Counted from the stretch's first letter, positions 1 to 7,051 are shown. The stretch is 11,064 nt of DNA from CAUZEO01 sp963578625 (GCA_963578625.1 CAUZEO010000166.1:1-11064); one strand, 5' to 3'. Translations and numbers: made by a program. The notes: generated from the sequence alone by a model not told the origin.

Positions 1-2
1 AC

Positions 3-1502
3 CCGAACCAGGCCGTACCACTCGCTCTGGCATGGAAAGAAATTGACGCCGACGTAGCGGTTGACATCATGGTCTCGACGGTGGGGGCATCCGAGGATTT
101 ATACCAGGACAGGTCAGATGCCGGTCAGCGCACTCCCTGCGCGTGGCCCTGCCTCATCGTAGCAGTAGAAATCGCCTGCACGGGGGAAGATACGGACACT
201 TCTCTCATCAACCAGCTCCTTCCCACCCTGCATGGCTACCTGGAGCGGGCGATCCGCTATTTCGACGCGGAAGAAAACGGGATGGTCACCTGGAAAACCG
301 CCGATGAATCTCTGATTCCCGACGCCTTCGACGCAAATCTCGGATCGGCTGGTCTTTGCGCGATGCTCCTGGCGGAACTGGACTCATTTTCGAGACTGAC
401 CGAACTCGCCGGCCGAGAAACCTCTACAGACATGTCTACGTTAGCAGCGGCCCAGGATCGCTTCCAGAAGGCCCTGGTGATCACTTTCTGGGACTCGGAC
501 CGGCGCGTTTTCAGCGACCGGTACATCGGGGGCGACCCCGTCGCCCGACTTACCCTCTCCGGCCTCATGGCCATCTGGAACCGGTCCATCGATCCTATCC
601 ATCGAGAGGCGATCATGCGGTGGATCCAGGATCCTCGCTATTTTGAAGGACCCGACGGAATCCCGCTTTGGCAGGAGTGGGAAAACGATCCGGTACCGCC
701 TCCGGTCCCTCCGGTTCATCAGATTTTCGTCCTGGAAGCGTTGAGGCGGCACGATCTGCAGGAAACAGTAACCATGTTCGAATCCAGGATCATGGGAGCC
801 ATGCTCAGGCATACCAGCCTCTCCCACCTGCTTCCTGTAGATCTTCACACAGGAGAACCTGCTGATTTGCAGATCTCCGAGCCGCACTGGTATGACAGGC
901 CCGTTATGGCGGGATGCTTACTGGTCCTAACGGCCCCTAACGTCTATCGGCGTCAGGCCAGCGAAATCTCGCCCTTGATGCGGACCTTGGATAAGAACCG
1001 CTACCTGGTCGTCGGCTCTGTACTCGCAGCTTTCGGCATTGTGATCGTCGCGCTGTCGATGGTTCTCACCAGTATTGGCCAACGGGAAGGCCGGGAAGCC
1101 AGTCCAACGGAGCTAATCAGGTACCTTATCGTACAGAATAAATTCGACGAAGCCCTTGCCCACCTTGAAAAACATGCCGAACAGAATCCCGACAGCAGTT
1201 TCGAGTTTTTGAGGGCCAATATTCTGTTCCGAGAGGGCCGGTATCCGGAAGCGGAGCCCATTTACCGTTCTCTCATCCAATCCGGTATCGAAGTACAGAA
1301 ATCCACGCTGAACCTGGCACTATCTCTTTTCCGGCAAGGAAACTTCACTGAGTCGGAGTTCACGTATGAAGCTTTTACCGATCAATTCGAAGAAGCATCG
1401 CCAAGAATGCAGCTGATCGCTCAGATTGCGGCCGAATACCTGCAACAGAACAAGACCTCGCTTTCGCTGGAATTGATGGAAAATCAAGACACTGAAGAGT
1501 AG
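3..1502 (+). CDS. GH63/trehalase-like glycosidase domain fused to a membrane helix and TPRs, 5' partial
   Basis: The frame is open from the window edge, giving 499 residues. The first ATG, at 69, has no Shine-Dalgarno sequence and conserved-looking residues (PNQAVPLALAW) precede it, so the true start lies upstream. Residues 1 to about 315 resemble the (alpha/alpha)6 barrel of GH63 and mannosylglycerate-hydrolase-like enzymes: a DANLGSAGLCAMLLAEL helix, the FWDSDRRVFSD strand-turn (family form LWDEEDGFFYD), RLTLSGLMAIW, DGIPLWQEW, a proline-rich PVPPVHQ segment and a late LHTGEP loop. A hydrophobic helix at about 334-359 is preceded by K/R residues, which suggests the N-terminal domain is cytoplasmic and the tail extracytoplasmic. 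The tail, about 363-495, holds TPR-like helix pairs (NKFDEALAHLEKH, GRYPEAEPIYRSL, GNFTESEFTYEAF). The usual W-D-S-P-R-W acid motif is not visible where expected (it reads TADESLIPD), so activity is doubtful. Fold assignment is fairly sure; substrate unknown. Confidence 0.72.
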   Translation, partial: PNQAVPLALAWKEIDADVAVDIMVSTVGASEDLYQDRSDAGQRTPCAWPCLIVAVEIACTGEDTDTSLINQLLPTLHGYLERAIRYFDAEENGMVTWKTADESLIPDAFDANLGSAGLCAMLLAELDSFSRLTELAGRETSTDMSTLAAAQDRFQKALVITFWDSDRRVFSDRYIGGDPVARLTLSGLMAIWNRSIDPIHREAIMRWIQDPRYFEGPDGIPLWQEWENDPVPPPVPPVHQIFVLEALRRHDLQETVTMFESRIMGAMLRHTSLSHLLPVDLHTGEPADLQISEPHWYDRPVMAGCLLVLTAPNVYRRQASEISPLMRTLDKNRYLVVGSVLAAFGIVIVALSMVLTSIGQREGREASPTELIRYLIVQNKFDEALAHLEKHAEQNPDSSFEFLRANILFREGRYPEAEPIYRSLIQSGIEVQKSTLNLALSLFRQGNFTESEFTYEAFTDQFEEASPRMQLIAQIAAEYLQQNKTSLSLELMENQDTEE

Positions 1503-1872
1503 AATCGGCGATCTTGAGCCGAATCCGTCCTGAGTCCCTTGTTTTCTGCACTGCGAATCGAGCAAGAACTGAGGATTCGGTATTTGCTCTGTAGCAAGGA
1601 ATTACGCATTTATCCGGATATAAATACGCCTCGGACTTGCGGGTCTGGGGAAGAGGAAAAAAAGGAAGGGGGTTATGCGCCAAGGAGGTCGGGGTGAGGA
1701 ACCCCATGAGGGAAACGCACATCCGCCCTTCCGTCAGTACAATAGTACGGACCCGCTTCTAATGCAAGCGTAGAGTTATCCACCAGCAAACTTTCAGGAA
1801 TCAGCAAATTTTCAAAGGAATATTGACAAAAACAAGGCACTTGATGCAGCATTTTCCAATGAAACTCACAAG
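1503..1872. other. Non-coding gap with small palindromes
   Basis: No convincing gene is present in these 370 bases. Visible structures are an 8-base inverted repeat, CCGAATCC at 1519 and GGATTCGG at 1572; a perfect 10-base palindrome TATCCGGATA at 1611-1620 whose flanks also pair imperfectly (GCATT to the left, TAAATACGC to the right); and a 5-base stem GGGGT/ACCCC at about 1692-1706. TTGACA at 1823-1828 matches a -35 box, but no good -10 lies 16-18 bases downstream, so a promoter for the next gene is only possible. The first hairpin could end the transcript of the TPR gene, but no T-run follows it. Confidence 0.4.
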
Positions 1873-2256
1873 ATGTTAACAGTTCGCAAACAGATTTTCC
1901 CATGTCTCCTCCTTTGTCTTCTGGTGGCGGCATCGATTTCAACAGGATGCGGCGACATAAAGAAGACTACCGGAAAGATGGTACGGTTCAGGAATGACGA
2001 CAAGGAGGTTACGTATCACGTTCCGGTAATGAAATCCCAGGAGTGCAGCGGCTACCTTCTAAACCTGTTGCGCAACGTAAATGGCATTCATGAAGCGAGT
2101 CCCGATATCGAACAACAGCAGCTCACGATCTCGTATAATTCCCGGCATCTCGGCCTGAAGAATATTGAATACACGATTTCTGGAGCGGGATTCGATGTAA
2201 ACGACACCCTTGGGGATGAAGCGGCGAAGGCAAAGCTACCGGAAAACTGTCGTTAA
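1873..2256 (+). CDS. Small lipoprotein with a heavy-metal-associated (HMA)-like fold
   Basis: This is a 127-residue protein. Its signal peptide has basic residues (R5, K6), a hydrophobic core at about 8-22 and a lipobox ending STGC, making Cys26 the likely lipidated residue and implying export with membrane anchoring. Residues 46-115 fit the beta-alpha-beta-beta-alpha-beta pattern of HMA domains: a strand around VTYHVPVMK, a helix SGYLLNLLRNVNG, a strand QQQLTISYN, a helix LKNIEYTISGAG and a final strand FDVND. The canonical GMTCxxC loop is replaced by KSQECSG with a single Cys58, and the tail ends LPENCR with Cys126, so metal ligation cannot be assumed. No strong ribosome site precedes the ATG; the start is chosen because it gives a complete signal peptide. 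The next gene starts 4 bases after the stop, so the two are probably co-translated. The role (metal chaperone or sensor) is inference. Confidence 0.68.
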   Translation: MLTVRKQIFPCLLLCLLVAASISTGCGDIKKTTGKMVRFRNDDKEVTYHVPVMKSQECSGYLLNLLRNVNGIHEASPDIEQQQLTISYNSRHLGLKNIEYTISGAGFDVNDTLGDEAAKAKLPENCR

Positions 2257-2260
2257 ATGA

Positions 2261-3178
2261 ATGAGCACTGAAATCCAGGCGGACCTGCCCTCCGCAATGA
2301 CACAAATTGAACTTCCGGGGATCGATCCGGTCCGTAGCGGAAAGGTTCGAGAAGTGTACGATGCCGGAGATTCCTTCCTGTTCGTCGCGTCCGATCGCAT
2401 TTCCGCATTCGACTGCATCATGCCTACAGGAATTCCCGGCAAGGGATACATATTGAACCAATTGTCTGCCTTCTGGTTCGACAAACTTGAGCACATCGTT
2501 CCCAATCACATGGTTTCAATGGATACCGCGCGGTATCCTCCCGGGTTCGGGCCATTCACCGCGCTCTTGAAAGGACGATCAATGCTTGTGCACAAAGCGG
2601 AGATGTTTCCCGTCGAATGTGTTGCCCGCGGTTATCTGGCCGGTTCCGGATGGAAGGATTACAAATCATCCGGCGGGCTTGCCGGCCATCCCCTGCCCAC
2701 CGGACTGGAGCAGTCTTGCCGATTGCCTGAACCCCTCTTCACTCCCGCGACGAAAGCAGAGTCCGGTCACGACATCAATATCTCATTCGACGAGATGGCG
2801 AATACGATTGGAACCGACACCGCCAACCGCCTACGGGATATCACCATGCAGCTATACGGCGCCGCGGCAGAACATGCGGCGAAACTGGGGATCATCATTG
2901 CCGACACCAAATTCGAGTTCGGCATGATCGACGGCGAGATCATCTGGGCGGACGAAGCGCTGACTCCTGACAGCTCGCGATTCTGGCCTGCGGATCAATA
3001 CAATAGTGGCATTTCTCCCCCGTCCTTCGATAAGCAGTTTCTGAGAGATTACCTGGAGACGCTTTCATGGGATAAGACACCTCCCGCCCCCGTACTTCCT
3101 GACGAAATTGTCGCGCGAACTCAGGAAAAATATTTTGAGGCATACCGCCTGCTGACCGGATCGGAACCACGATGGTAA
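2261..3178 (+). CDS. purC: Phosphoribosylaminoimidazole-succinocarboxamide (SAICAR) synthase
   Basis: PurC joins aspartate to CAIR using ATP to make SAICAR, a step of de novo purine synthesis in the cytoplasm. Family motifs are all present: GKVREVY (27-33) in the ATP-binding lobe, VASDRISAFD (42-51), the long-form motif FTPATKAESGHD (160-171), IIADTKFEFG (212-221) and DEALTPDSSRFW (231-242). At 305 residues it is the long, yeast Ade1-like type rather than the roughly 237-residue E. coli type. The chosen ATG lies 4 bases after the lipoprotein stop, suggesting translational coupling; an internal ATG at codon 13 (2297) is the alternative, since the first 12 residues precede the conserved region. 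Neither has a clear Shine-Dalgarno sequence. No other purine gene is adjacent in the window. Confidence 0.97.
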   Translation: MSTEIQADLPSAMTQIELPGIDPVRSGKVREVYDAGDSFLFVASDRISAFDCIMPTGIPGKGYILNQLSAFWFDKLEHIVPNHMVSMDTARYPPGFGPFTALLKGRSMLVHKAEMFPVECVARGYLAGSGWKDYKSSGGLAGHPLPTGLEQSCRLPEPLFTPATKAESGHDINISFDEMANTIGTDTANRLRDITMQLYGAAAEHAAKLGIIIADTKFEFGMIDGEIIWADEALTPDSSRFWPADQYNSGISPPSFDKQFLRDYLETLSWDKTPPAPVLPDEIVARTQEKYFEAYRLLTGSEPRW

Positions 3179-3296
3179 ACGCTCTTATGTCTCTTTTTCG
3201 GATAAAGGGTGTTTATTAAGCAAGCCTCATTCAGAATCCGATGCTCACCCCGACAGGGACTATCTTCGCTTTACCTTTTCAATTCCGGCCGGCGCT

Positions 3297-4184
3297 ATGA
3301 GAGTGCTCGTAGACCGATTTCTAGATTTCGTGATGCTGGAGAAGGGACTCAGCGAAAACACACGTGAGGCCTATCGGTCAGATCTGGTTCGGTTTACGGA
3401 TTTCCTGATGCAGAATGGAACCCGGTCGCTGAACCTGGTGAAACGCGATGATGTCGTCTCCTATCTCATGTCCGAGAAGGATCGGGGTCTTGGCTCGCGT
3501 TCCCTGGCCAGACACCTCGTCTCTATCAAGATCTTTTTCCGATATCTCGAACAGGAGGGGCTCTTACAGGGTAATGTTACAGACGTAATGGATTCGCCCC
3601 GACTCTGGAAAGTGCTGCCCGATACGCTGACACCCATGGAGGTGGACCGACTTCTCGCCTCACCGGACCCGGAATCTGCGCTGGGCAGGCGGGACCTTGC
3701 GATCCTGGAGACGTTTTATGCCGCGGGCCTGCGAGTTTCAGAGCTGTGCTCCCTGGAACTCGACGATCTGCACATCGACATGGGGTACCTGCGGTGCACC
3801 GGAAAGGGAAAGAAAGAGCGAATTGTCCCGATCGGCAGGCAGGCTATTTGCGCAATCACGGACTACGCCAACGAAGTTCGCCCTACCCTCGCCCGCGACG
3901 GAACCGACCGGACGCTCTTTCTCACCCGTCGAGGCACCGCATTTTCGCGGAAAGGCATGTGGAAACTGATCAAGCAACACTCACGGTCGGCCGCCATTAC
4001 GAAAAACGTTACTCCGCACACCCTGAGGCACTCCTTCGCCAGCCACTTGTTGGCACACGGGGCGCCACTTCGGGTAATTCAGGAAATGCTAGGCCATGCC
4101 GACATTGCAACAACCCAGCAGTATACCCACGTGGACTCCAACAGACTGAAAGAAGTTCACGGAAAATTCCATCCCCGTGCATGA
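3297..4184 (+). CDS. xerD: Site-specific tyrosine recombinase XerD/XerC
   Basis: This 295-residue protein has the length and order of Xer recombinases, which act at dif to resolve chromosome dimers at division. The N-terminal SAM-like DNA-binding domain covers about 1-88 (LEKGLSENTREAYRSDL). The catalytic domain carries the full tyrosine recombinase set: Arg146 (AAGLRVSEL), Lys170 in the GKGKKER hairpin, His241-x-x-Arg244 (PHTLRHSFASH), His267 (LGHADI) and the nucleophile Tyr276 (TTQQYTHV). The spacing matches E. coli XerD with an offset of 2-3 residues. The N-terminal sequence looks more like XerD than XerC, but the two are hard to separate by eye. No partial integrase features or attachment sites are seen, so a housekeeping role is favoured over a phage integrase. 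Its stop codon overlaps the rnc start. Confidence 0.93.
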   Translation: MRVLVDRFLDFVMLEKGLSENTREAYRSDLVRFTDFLMQNGTRSLNLVKRDDVVSYLMSEKDRGLGSRSLARHLVSIKIFFRYLEQEGLLQGNVTDVMDSPRLWKVLPDTLTPMEVDRLLASPDPESALGRRDLAILETFYAAGLRVSELCSLELDDLHIDMGYLRCTGKGKKERIVPIGRQAICAITDYANEVRPTLARDGTDRTLFLTRRGTAFSRKGMWKLIKQHSRSAAITKNVTPHTLRHSFASHLLAHGAPLRVIQEMLGHADIATTQQYTHVDSNRLKEVHGKFHPRA

Positions 4185-4897
4185 AAAATCCGTACAAAAA
4201 ACTCGAAAAAAAACTAGGATACAGCTTCCGCAAGAAGAGTCGCCTCCGAAAAGCGCTCACTCACCGCTCCTACCGCTTCGAGCGCCAGTCCGAGGATTCG
4301 GACAATCAGCGGCTCGAGTACCTGGGCGATGCGGCCATCGGCTTCGTTACCGCCGCCTATTTATTCAAGAAATATCCGACGCTACGTGAAGGGGATCTCA
4401 CCAAGCTGAGAAGCCGGATCACCAGCGGCAAACCGCTCGCCGACATTGCGCAGCGCTGCGATCTCGGGGAATACCTCCTGTTGGGTCGCGGCGAAGCCCA
4501 ATCCGGCGGCCATGCCAGGCCCTCCAATCTCACCGATGCGATGGAAGCGATCATCGGAGCGGCCTACGAAGATGGCAGCACCAAGGCGGTGGAGAAAATC
4601 TTTCGGAAACTCATGGTGCCCTACATGGAAGAAGTCCAATTGGTTGAAGATGCCGACAATCCGAAAGGACAACTCCAGGAACTTGCCCAGGGGCGATGGA
4701 AAACGACACCCCGGTACCGCATGATTTCCGAGGAAGGACCATCCCATAGAAGGGAGTACACCGTTGATGTCCGGCTCCAGGATCACATCGTCGGAACCGG
4801 GTCCGGGCCGAACAAACGAGAAGCCCAAATGGCAGCCGCCAAGGCAGCATTGGAGATCGTGGATTCTCTAAAGGAATTGCCGGAGGAGTGCGAGTAG
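4181..4897 (+). CDS. rnc: Ribonuclease III
   Basis: RNase III cleaves double-stranded RNA, for example in rRNA precursor processing. The start is the ATG at 4181, which overlaps the xerD stop as ATGA; a longer open frame reaching back to 3746 only shadows xerD. The product is 238 residues. The nuclease domain has the signature QRLEYLGDA with Glu46 and Asp50, and the second acidic pair Asp119 and Glu122 in TDAMEAIIG; these four match E. coli E41, D45, D114 and E117. The position equal to E. coli E38 is Gln43. A double-stranded RNA-binding domain spans about 160-230 (NPKGQLQELAQG, then GPNKREAQMAAAKAAL). Length is normal (E. coli 226). Overlap with xerD implies translational coupling. A palindromic region begins right after the stop. 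Confidence 0.97.
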   Translation: MKNPYKKLEKKLGYSFRKKSRLRKALTHRSYRFERQSEDSDNQRLEYLGDAAIGFVTAAYLFKKYPTLREGDLTKLRSRITSGKPLADIAQRCDLGEYLLLGRGEAQSGGHARPSNLTDAMEAIIGAAYEDGSTKAVEKIFRKLMVPYMEEVQLVEDADNPKGQLQELAQGRWKTTPRYRMISEEGPSHRREYTVDVRLQDHIVGTGSGPNKREAQMAAAKAALEIVDSLKELPEECE

Positions 4898-4917
4898 CGG
4901 GCGGGACGGAGTTTTTG

Positions 4918-5043
4918 GTGTTTAGTTTTTAGTAAGTAGTGTTCAGGTTTCAGGATCAGAGTATGCCGGCTGGCAGCAAAAAACCCTGACACCTGACACC
5001 CATCTTGTCTCTCATCGTTCAAAAAACCCGCCCCACTAAAAAC
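4918..5043. repeat. Nested inverted repeat downstream of rnc
   Basis: An outer arm GTTTTTAGT (4925-4933) pairs with ACTAAAAAC (5035-5043). It encloses GTGTTCAGGTTTCAGG (4939-4954), which pairs almost fully with CCTGACACCTGACAC (4985-4999), and a central TGCCggctGGCA. An alternative pairing joins GGGCGGG (4899-4905) with CCCGCCC (5027-5033). The element could fold in RNA and protect or end the rnc transcript; no classical stem plus T-run terminator is seen. The 13-base word GTGTTTAGTTTTT at 4918-4930 recurs at 9281-9293, also just after a stop codon. Confidence 0.6.
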
Positions 5044-5120
5044 GGTCGAGTCCTGATTTGAAGTTGTCACATTGTTGGGTTATGTGATTGTTGTTTCAAT
5101 GGTGCTTTCCCCGAACTTGG

Positions 5121-5232
5121 GAATTCGACATTGCGTATTCGACATTGGACATTTCCCAGGTTCTGCCTCCTTGAGGAGCCTGCACGGCGTCGGAAATGTC
5201 GCCTATCGAATGCTCAATATCGAATGTCGAAG
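5121..5232. repeat. Dispersed AT-rich palindromic intergenic repeat, copy 1
   Basis: TTCGACATT occurs at 5124-5132 and 5138-5146 and pairs with AATGTCGAA at 5223-5231; GACATTTCC (5148-5156) pairs with GGAAATGTC (5192-5200). The right arm contains ATCGAATGCTCAAT (5205-5218), an exact 14-base match to the second copy at 9329-9342 and, inverted, 9387-9400. TTGGACATT is also shared by both loci. It sits between rnc and the rhomboid gene, which converge. No coding potential is evident. Function unknown; a REP-like or palindromic mobile repeat is the inference. Confidence 0.65.
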
Positions 5233-5244
5233 GAGGTGGTCCCC

Positions 5245-6084
5245 CTACTTCCCCCTACTCTTCCGATCCAGCAAATCTCGTTCGGCCTGGCTTAGGCTTT
5301 TCATTCCGCCCTTGTCTATCTTCTCGAGAATTCGATCGATTTCTACAGTCTCCTTATCGGTGCTCTTTCGAAGGGAAAATGCCCGGCCTCGATCCCGGGT
5401 CGCGGCTTCGCGATGTTTGCCTACCGCCGCCGGGTTCATTCGGAGCATCCAGAACACGTACACGTACCCCGCTACCCCACCGCCCAGATGCGCCGCGTTC
5501 GCTACTCCCCCGCCGAAGGGCTGAAAGACCAGGAACAGGATCTCCAACCCGCCCAGGAAAAGCGCAAGGGTCCGGGCTTTCATTGGCACCTGGTAGACAA
5601 AGAGCAGCAACACCGTGATTTCCCGGCGCGGGTACAAGGCGGCGAAAGCTCCAATGATCCCAAAAATTGCACCCGAGGCACCAACGCAGAAGGCCTCGGA
5701 ATCACCCGCGCTAATCATCAGCCAACCGACCCCGGCCAGAACACCGCTTAGGATATACATGAAGGAAAACTGGCGCCACCCCATTCCCCGTTCCGTCTCC
5801 GGTCCCATCATGAAAAGAACGAACATATTGAGAACGAGATGAAGCAGACCGCCGTGCAAAAACATGTAGGTGAAAAATTGCCAGACCTCTCCGCTCCGTA
5901 TGCCGTCCGGACTGAGCGCAAATGTACCGGCCTGGGAGGCATTAACCTCTTGCAGGAAATACTCCGGGTAGACGAATATACCCACGTTTGTGAGGATCAG
6001 CAGGAGAACCACAGGCGCAATCCTCGCCACCGGGGCTGCACAATCTCCAGGCTTGATGTCGTCCGTCATGGATGCACGGTTCAA
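5245..6084 (-). CDS. Rhomboid family intramembrane serine protease
   Basis: Rhomboids cleave transmembrane proteins within the membrane. The 279-residue protein has about six hydrophobic segments and the family hallmarks: the FLHGGLLHLVLNM segment with His82 and Asn86 (oxyanion side), the GASG motif with nucleophile Ser137, and AAHLGGGVAGY with catalytic His199. After the last helix a basic, charged cytoplasmic tail ends with EIDRILEKIDKGGMKSL and then AERDLLDRKS, a short C-terminal helical motif I recall from rhomboids of several phyla. The start taken is TTG at 6084, because AGGGGA (complement of 6091-6096) sits 6 bases upstream of it; the ATG at 6069 (Met6) would be too far from that site. 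Substrate unknown. Upstream lies the 180-base palindrome, so its promoter must lie within or beyond that element. Confidence 0.93.
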   Translation of the reverse strand: MNRASMTDDIKPGDCAAPVARIAPVVLLLILTNVGIFVYPEYFLQEVNASQAGTFALSPDGIRSGEVWQFFTYMFLHGGLLHLVLNMFVLFMMGPETERGMGWRQFSFMYILSGVLAGVGWLMISAGDSEAFCVGASGAIFGIIGAFAALYPRREITVLLLFVYQVPMKARTLALFLGGLEILFLVFQPFGGGVANAAHLGGGVAGYVYVFWMLRMNPAAVGKHREAATRDRGRAFSLRKSTDKETVEIDRILEKIDKGGMKSLSQAERDLLDRKSRGK

Positions 6085-6117
6085 TTAGATTCCCCTGCGG
6101 CATGATTTTGAATTGCG

Positions 6118-6297
6118 AGCCCGCATTGTTCACACTTTCTCGTCACGAGGGGATGGAGGTCACACCAAATCAAAGAGTTATCCCGACGCGGCGGGCAATG
6201 GCAGGTAGGCACACGTAGAGGCCGCCGCGTCGGGATAACTCTTTGATTTGGTGTGACCTCCATTCGCCTAGTAGAAAAAGTGTGAACAATGCGGGCT
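6118..6297. mobile_element. 180-base near-perfect inverted repeat, MITE-like
   Basis: The left arm (6118-6194) and right arm (6222-6297) are reverse complements. The outer 21 bases, starting AGCCCGCATTGTTCACAC, match exactly; a 13-14 base segment differs; the inner 42 bases, ending in TCCCGACGCGGCGG, match exactly. The spacer between the arms is 27 bases. There is no open reading frame. Terminal inverted repeats, small size and lack of coding capacity are typical of a non-autonomous miniature transposable element. No clear target duplication flanks it (TGCG on the left, AGTT on the right). The right edge supplies the last two bases of the TAG stop of the metallophosphoesterase gene. As RNA it would form a long hairpin and could separate the transcripts of the two flanking minus-strand genes. 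Confidence 0.75.
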
Positions 6298-7051
6298 AGT
6301 TCTGAGCGGACAGGTTTCGAAGTGTAAGCAAGGTCAATTCCGCCGGGCAAAACGCACGCCAGGGTACAGCCCCCTCTCCCAACCCGCGGGACACGTAAAG
6401 ATAGCGGCCGCGCGTCAACTCGAACAACCCGGACGCATACCGCGTTCCAATATGGGTGCGGGTAAATATCGCGCCGTTGCCGGGGAAGCAGATCTGTCCT
6501 CCGTGTGTATGACCAGAGAGCATAAGATCGAATCGCGTCTCATCAATGTGAAGGATCGTGTCGGGATTGTGGGAAAGCGCAAGAGTGAAATCAGCTTTTC
6601 CGCCTGCAAAGGCACTGTCGGGATCGAACGCACCCAGGTGAATGTCGTCCAGTCCGGCAATACAAAGAGAAACATCTTCACGCTTCAGGATTGCCGACTC
6701 GTTTCGAAGAGGAATCAGTCCCGCATTTCGAATCTGCTCCTCGAACAGCGCCCCGGATCCCCCCTTCGCATAATCCCAATTTCCCGGCACGGCATACCGG
6801 GGCACGTCCGTAGGTAAGGCGGAGAGCCACTTCACTGCAATCGGCCAACTCCCAGGGCAGGTCACCGTGTCTCCGGTGCAGACAATCAGGTCGGGGGCCG
6901 ACTCTTTGATCAACTGAACGGCCGTTCTTATTTTGCGCCGAAACCAAAAACCGGCATGGACATCGGAAATCAACAGGATCTTGAGACCGAGGATGGGCTC
7001 AGGAAGGGCCTGAAAGGGAACATCAACTTCTTCAAGTATGATTCGAGCCAT
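6296..7051 (-). CDS. Calcineurin-like metallophosphoesterase
   Basis: This 251-residue member of the binuclear metallophosphoesterase superfamily resembles the YkuE/YaeI group. Motifs in order are: SDVHAG with Asp30 and His32, TGDTVT with Asp61, PGNWDY with Asn91, LSHNPD with His161, and SGHTHGGQ with His181 and His183. These supply the metal ligands. The usual GNHD/E motif reads GNWD, so the histidine that assists phosphoryl transfer is Trp92. Unlike many YkuE-type proteins there is no N-terminal signal or membrane helix, so it is probably cytoplasmic. The substrate cannot be told from sequence; UDP-diacylglucosamine hydrolases and phosphodiesterases are relatives. ATG at 7051 is the first in-frame start; an A-rich GAAAAAG precedes it. 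The stop codon is completed by the neighbouring palindromic element, so the C-terminus may differ from the ancestral one. Confidence 0.9.
   Translation of the reverse strand: MARIILEEVDVPFQALPEPILGLKILLISDVHAGFWFRRKIRTAVQLIKESAPDLIVCTGDTVTCPGSWPIAVKWLSALPTDVPRYAVPGNWDYAKGGSGALFEEQIRNAGLIPLRNESAILKREDVSLCIAGLDDIHLGAFDPDSAFAGGKADFTLALSHNPDTILHIDETRFDLMLSGHTHGGQICFPGNGAIFTRTHIGTRYASGLFELTRGRYLYVSRGLGEGAVPWRAFCPAELTLLTLRNLSAQN

Noticed and set aside
69..71. ATG 69 as the true start of the first gene
   Set aside because: No ribosome site, and the frame stays open to the window edge with glycosidase-like residues before it.
1706..1762. 18-codon frame after AAGGAGG
   Set aside because: A ribosome-site-like AAGGAGG precedes ATG 1706, but the peptide is very short, with no feature to support it.
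1375..1942. Minus-strand frames around the gap before the lipoprotein gene
   Set aside because: They overlap the TPR gene or the lipoprotein antisense and have low-quality, proline/cysteine-scattered sequence.
1873..2261. Purine riboswitch before purC
   Set aside because: purC follows a coding gene with a 4-base gap, and no purine aptamer pattern was recognised in the preceding gap.
3746..4180. Upstream extension of the rnc frame
   Set aside because: It is out of frame with the conserved xerD gene and lacks RNase III similarity; the ATGA overlap gives a natural start.
5072..5524. 150-residue plus-strand frame
   Set aside because: It runs through the palindromic repeat and then antisense to the rhomboid gene; no recognisable domain.
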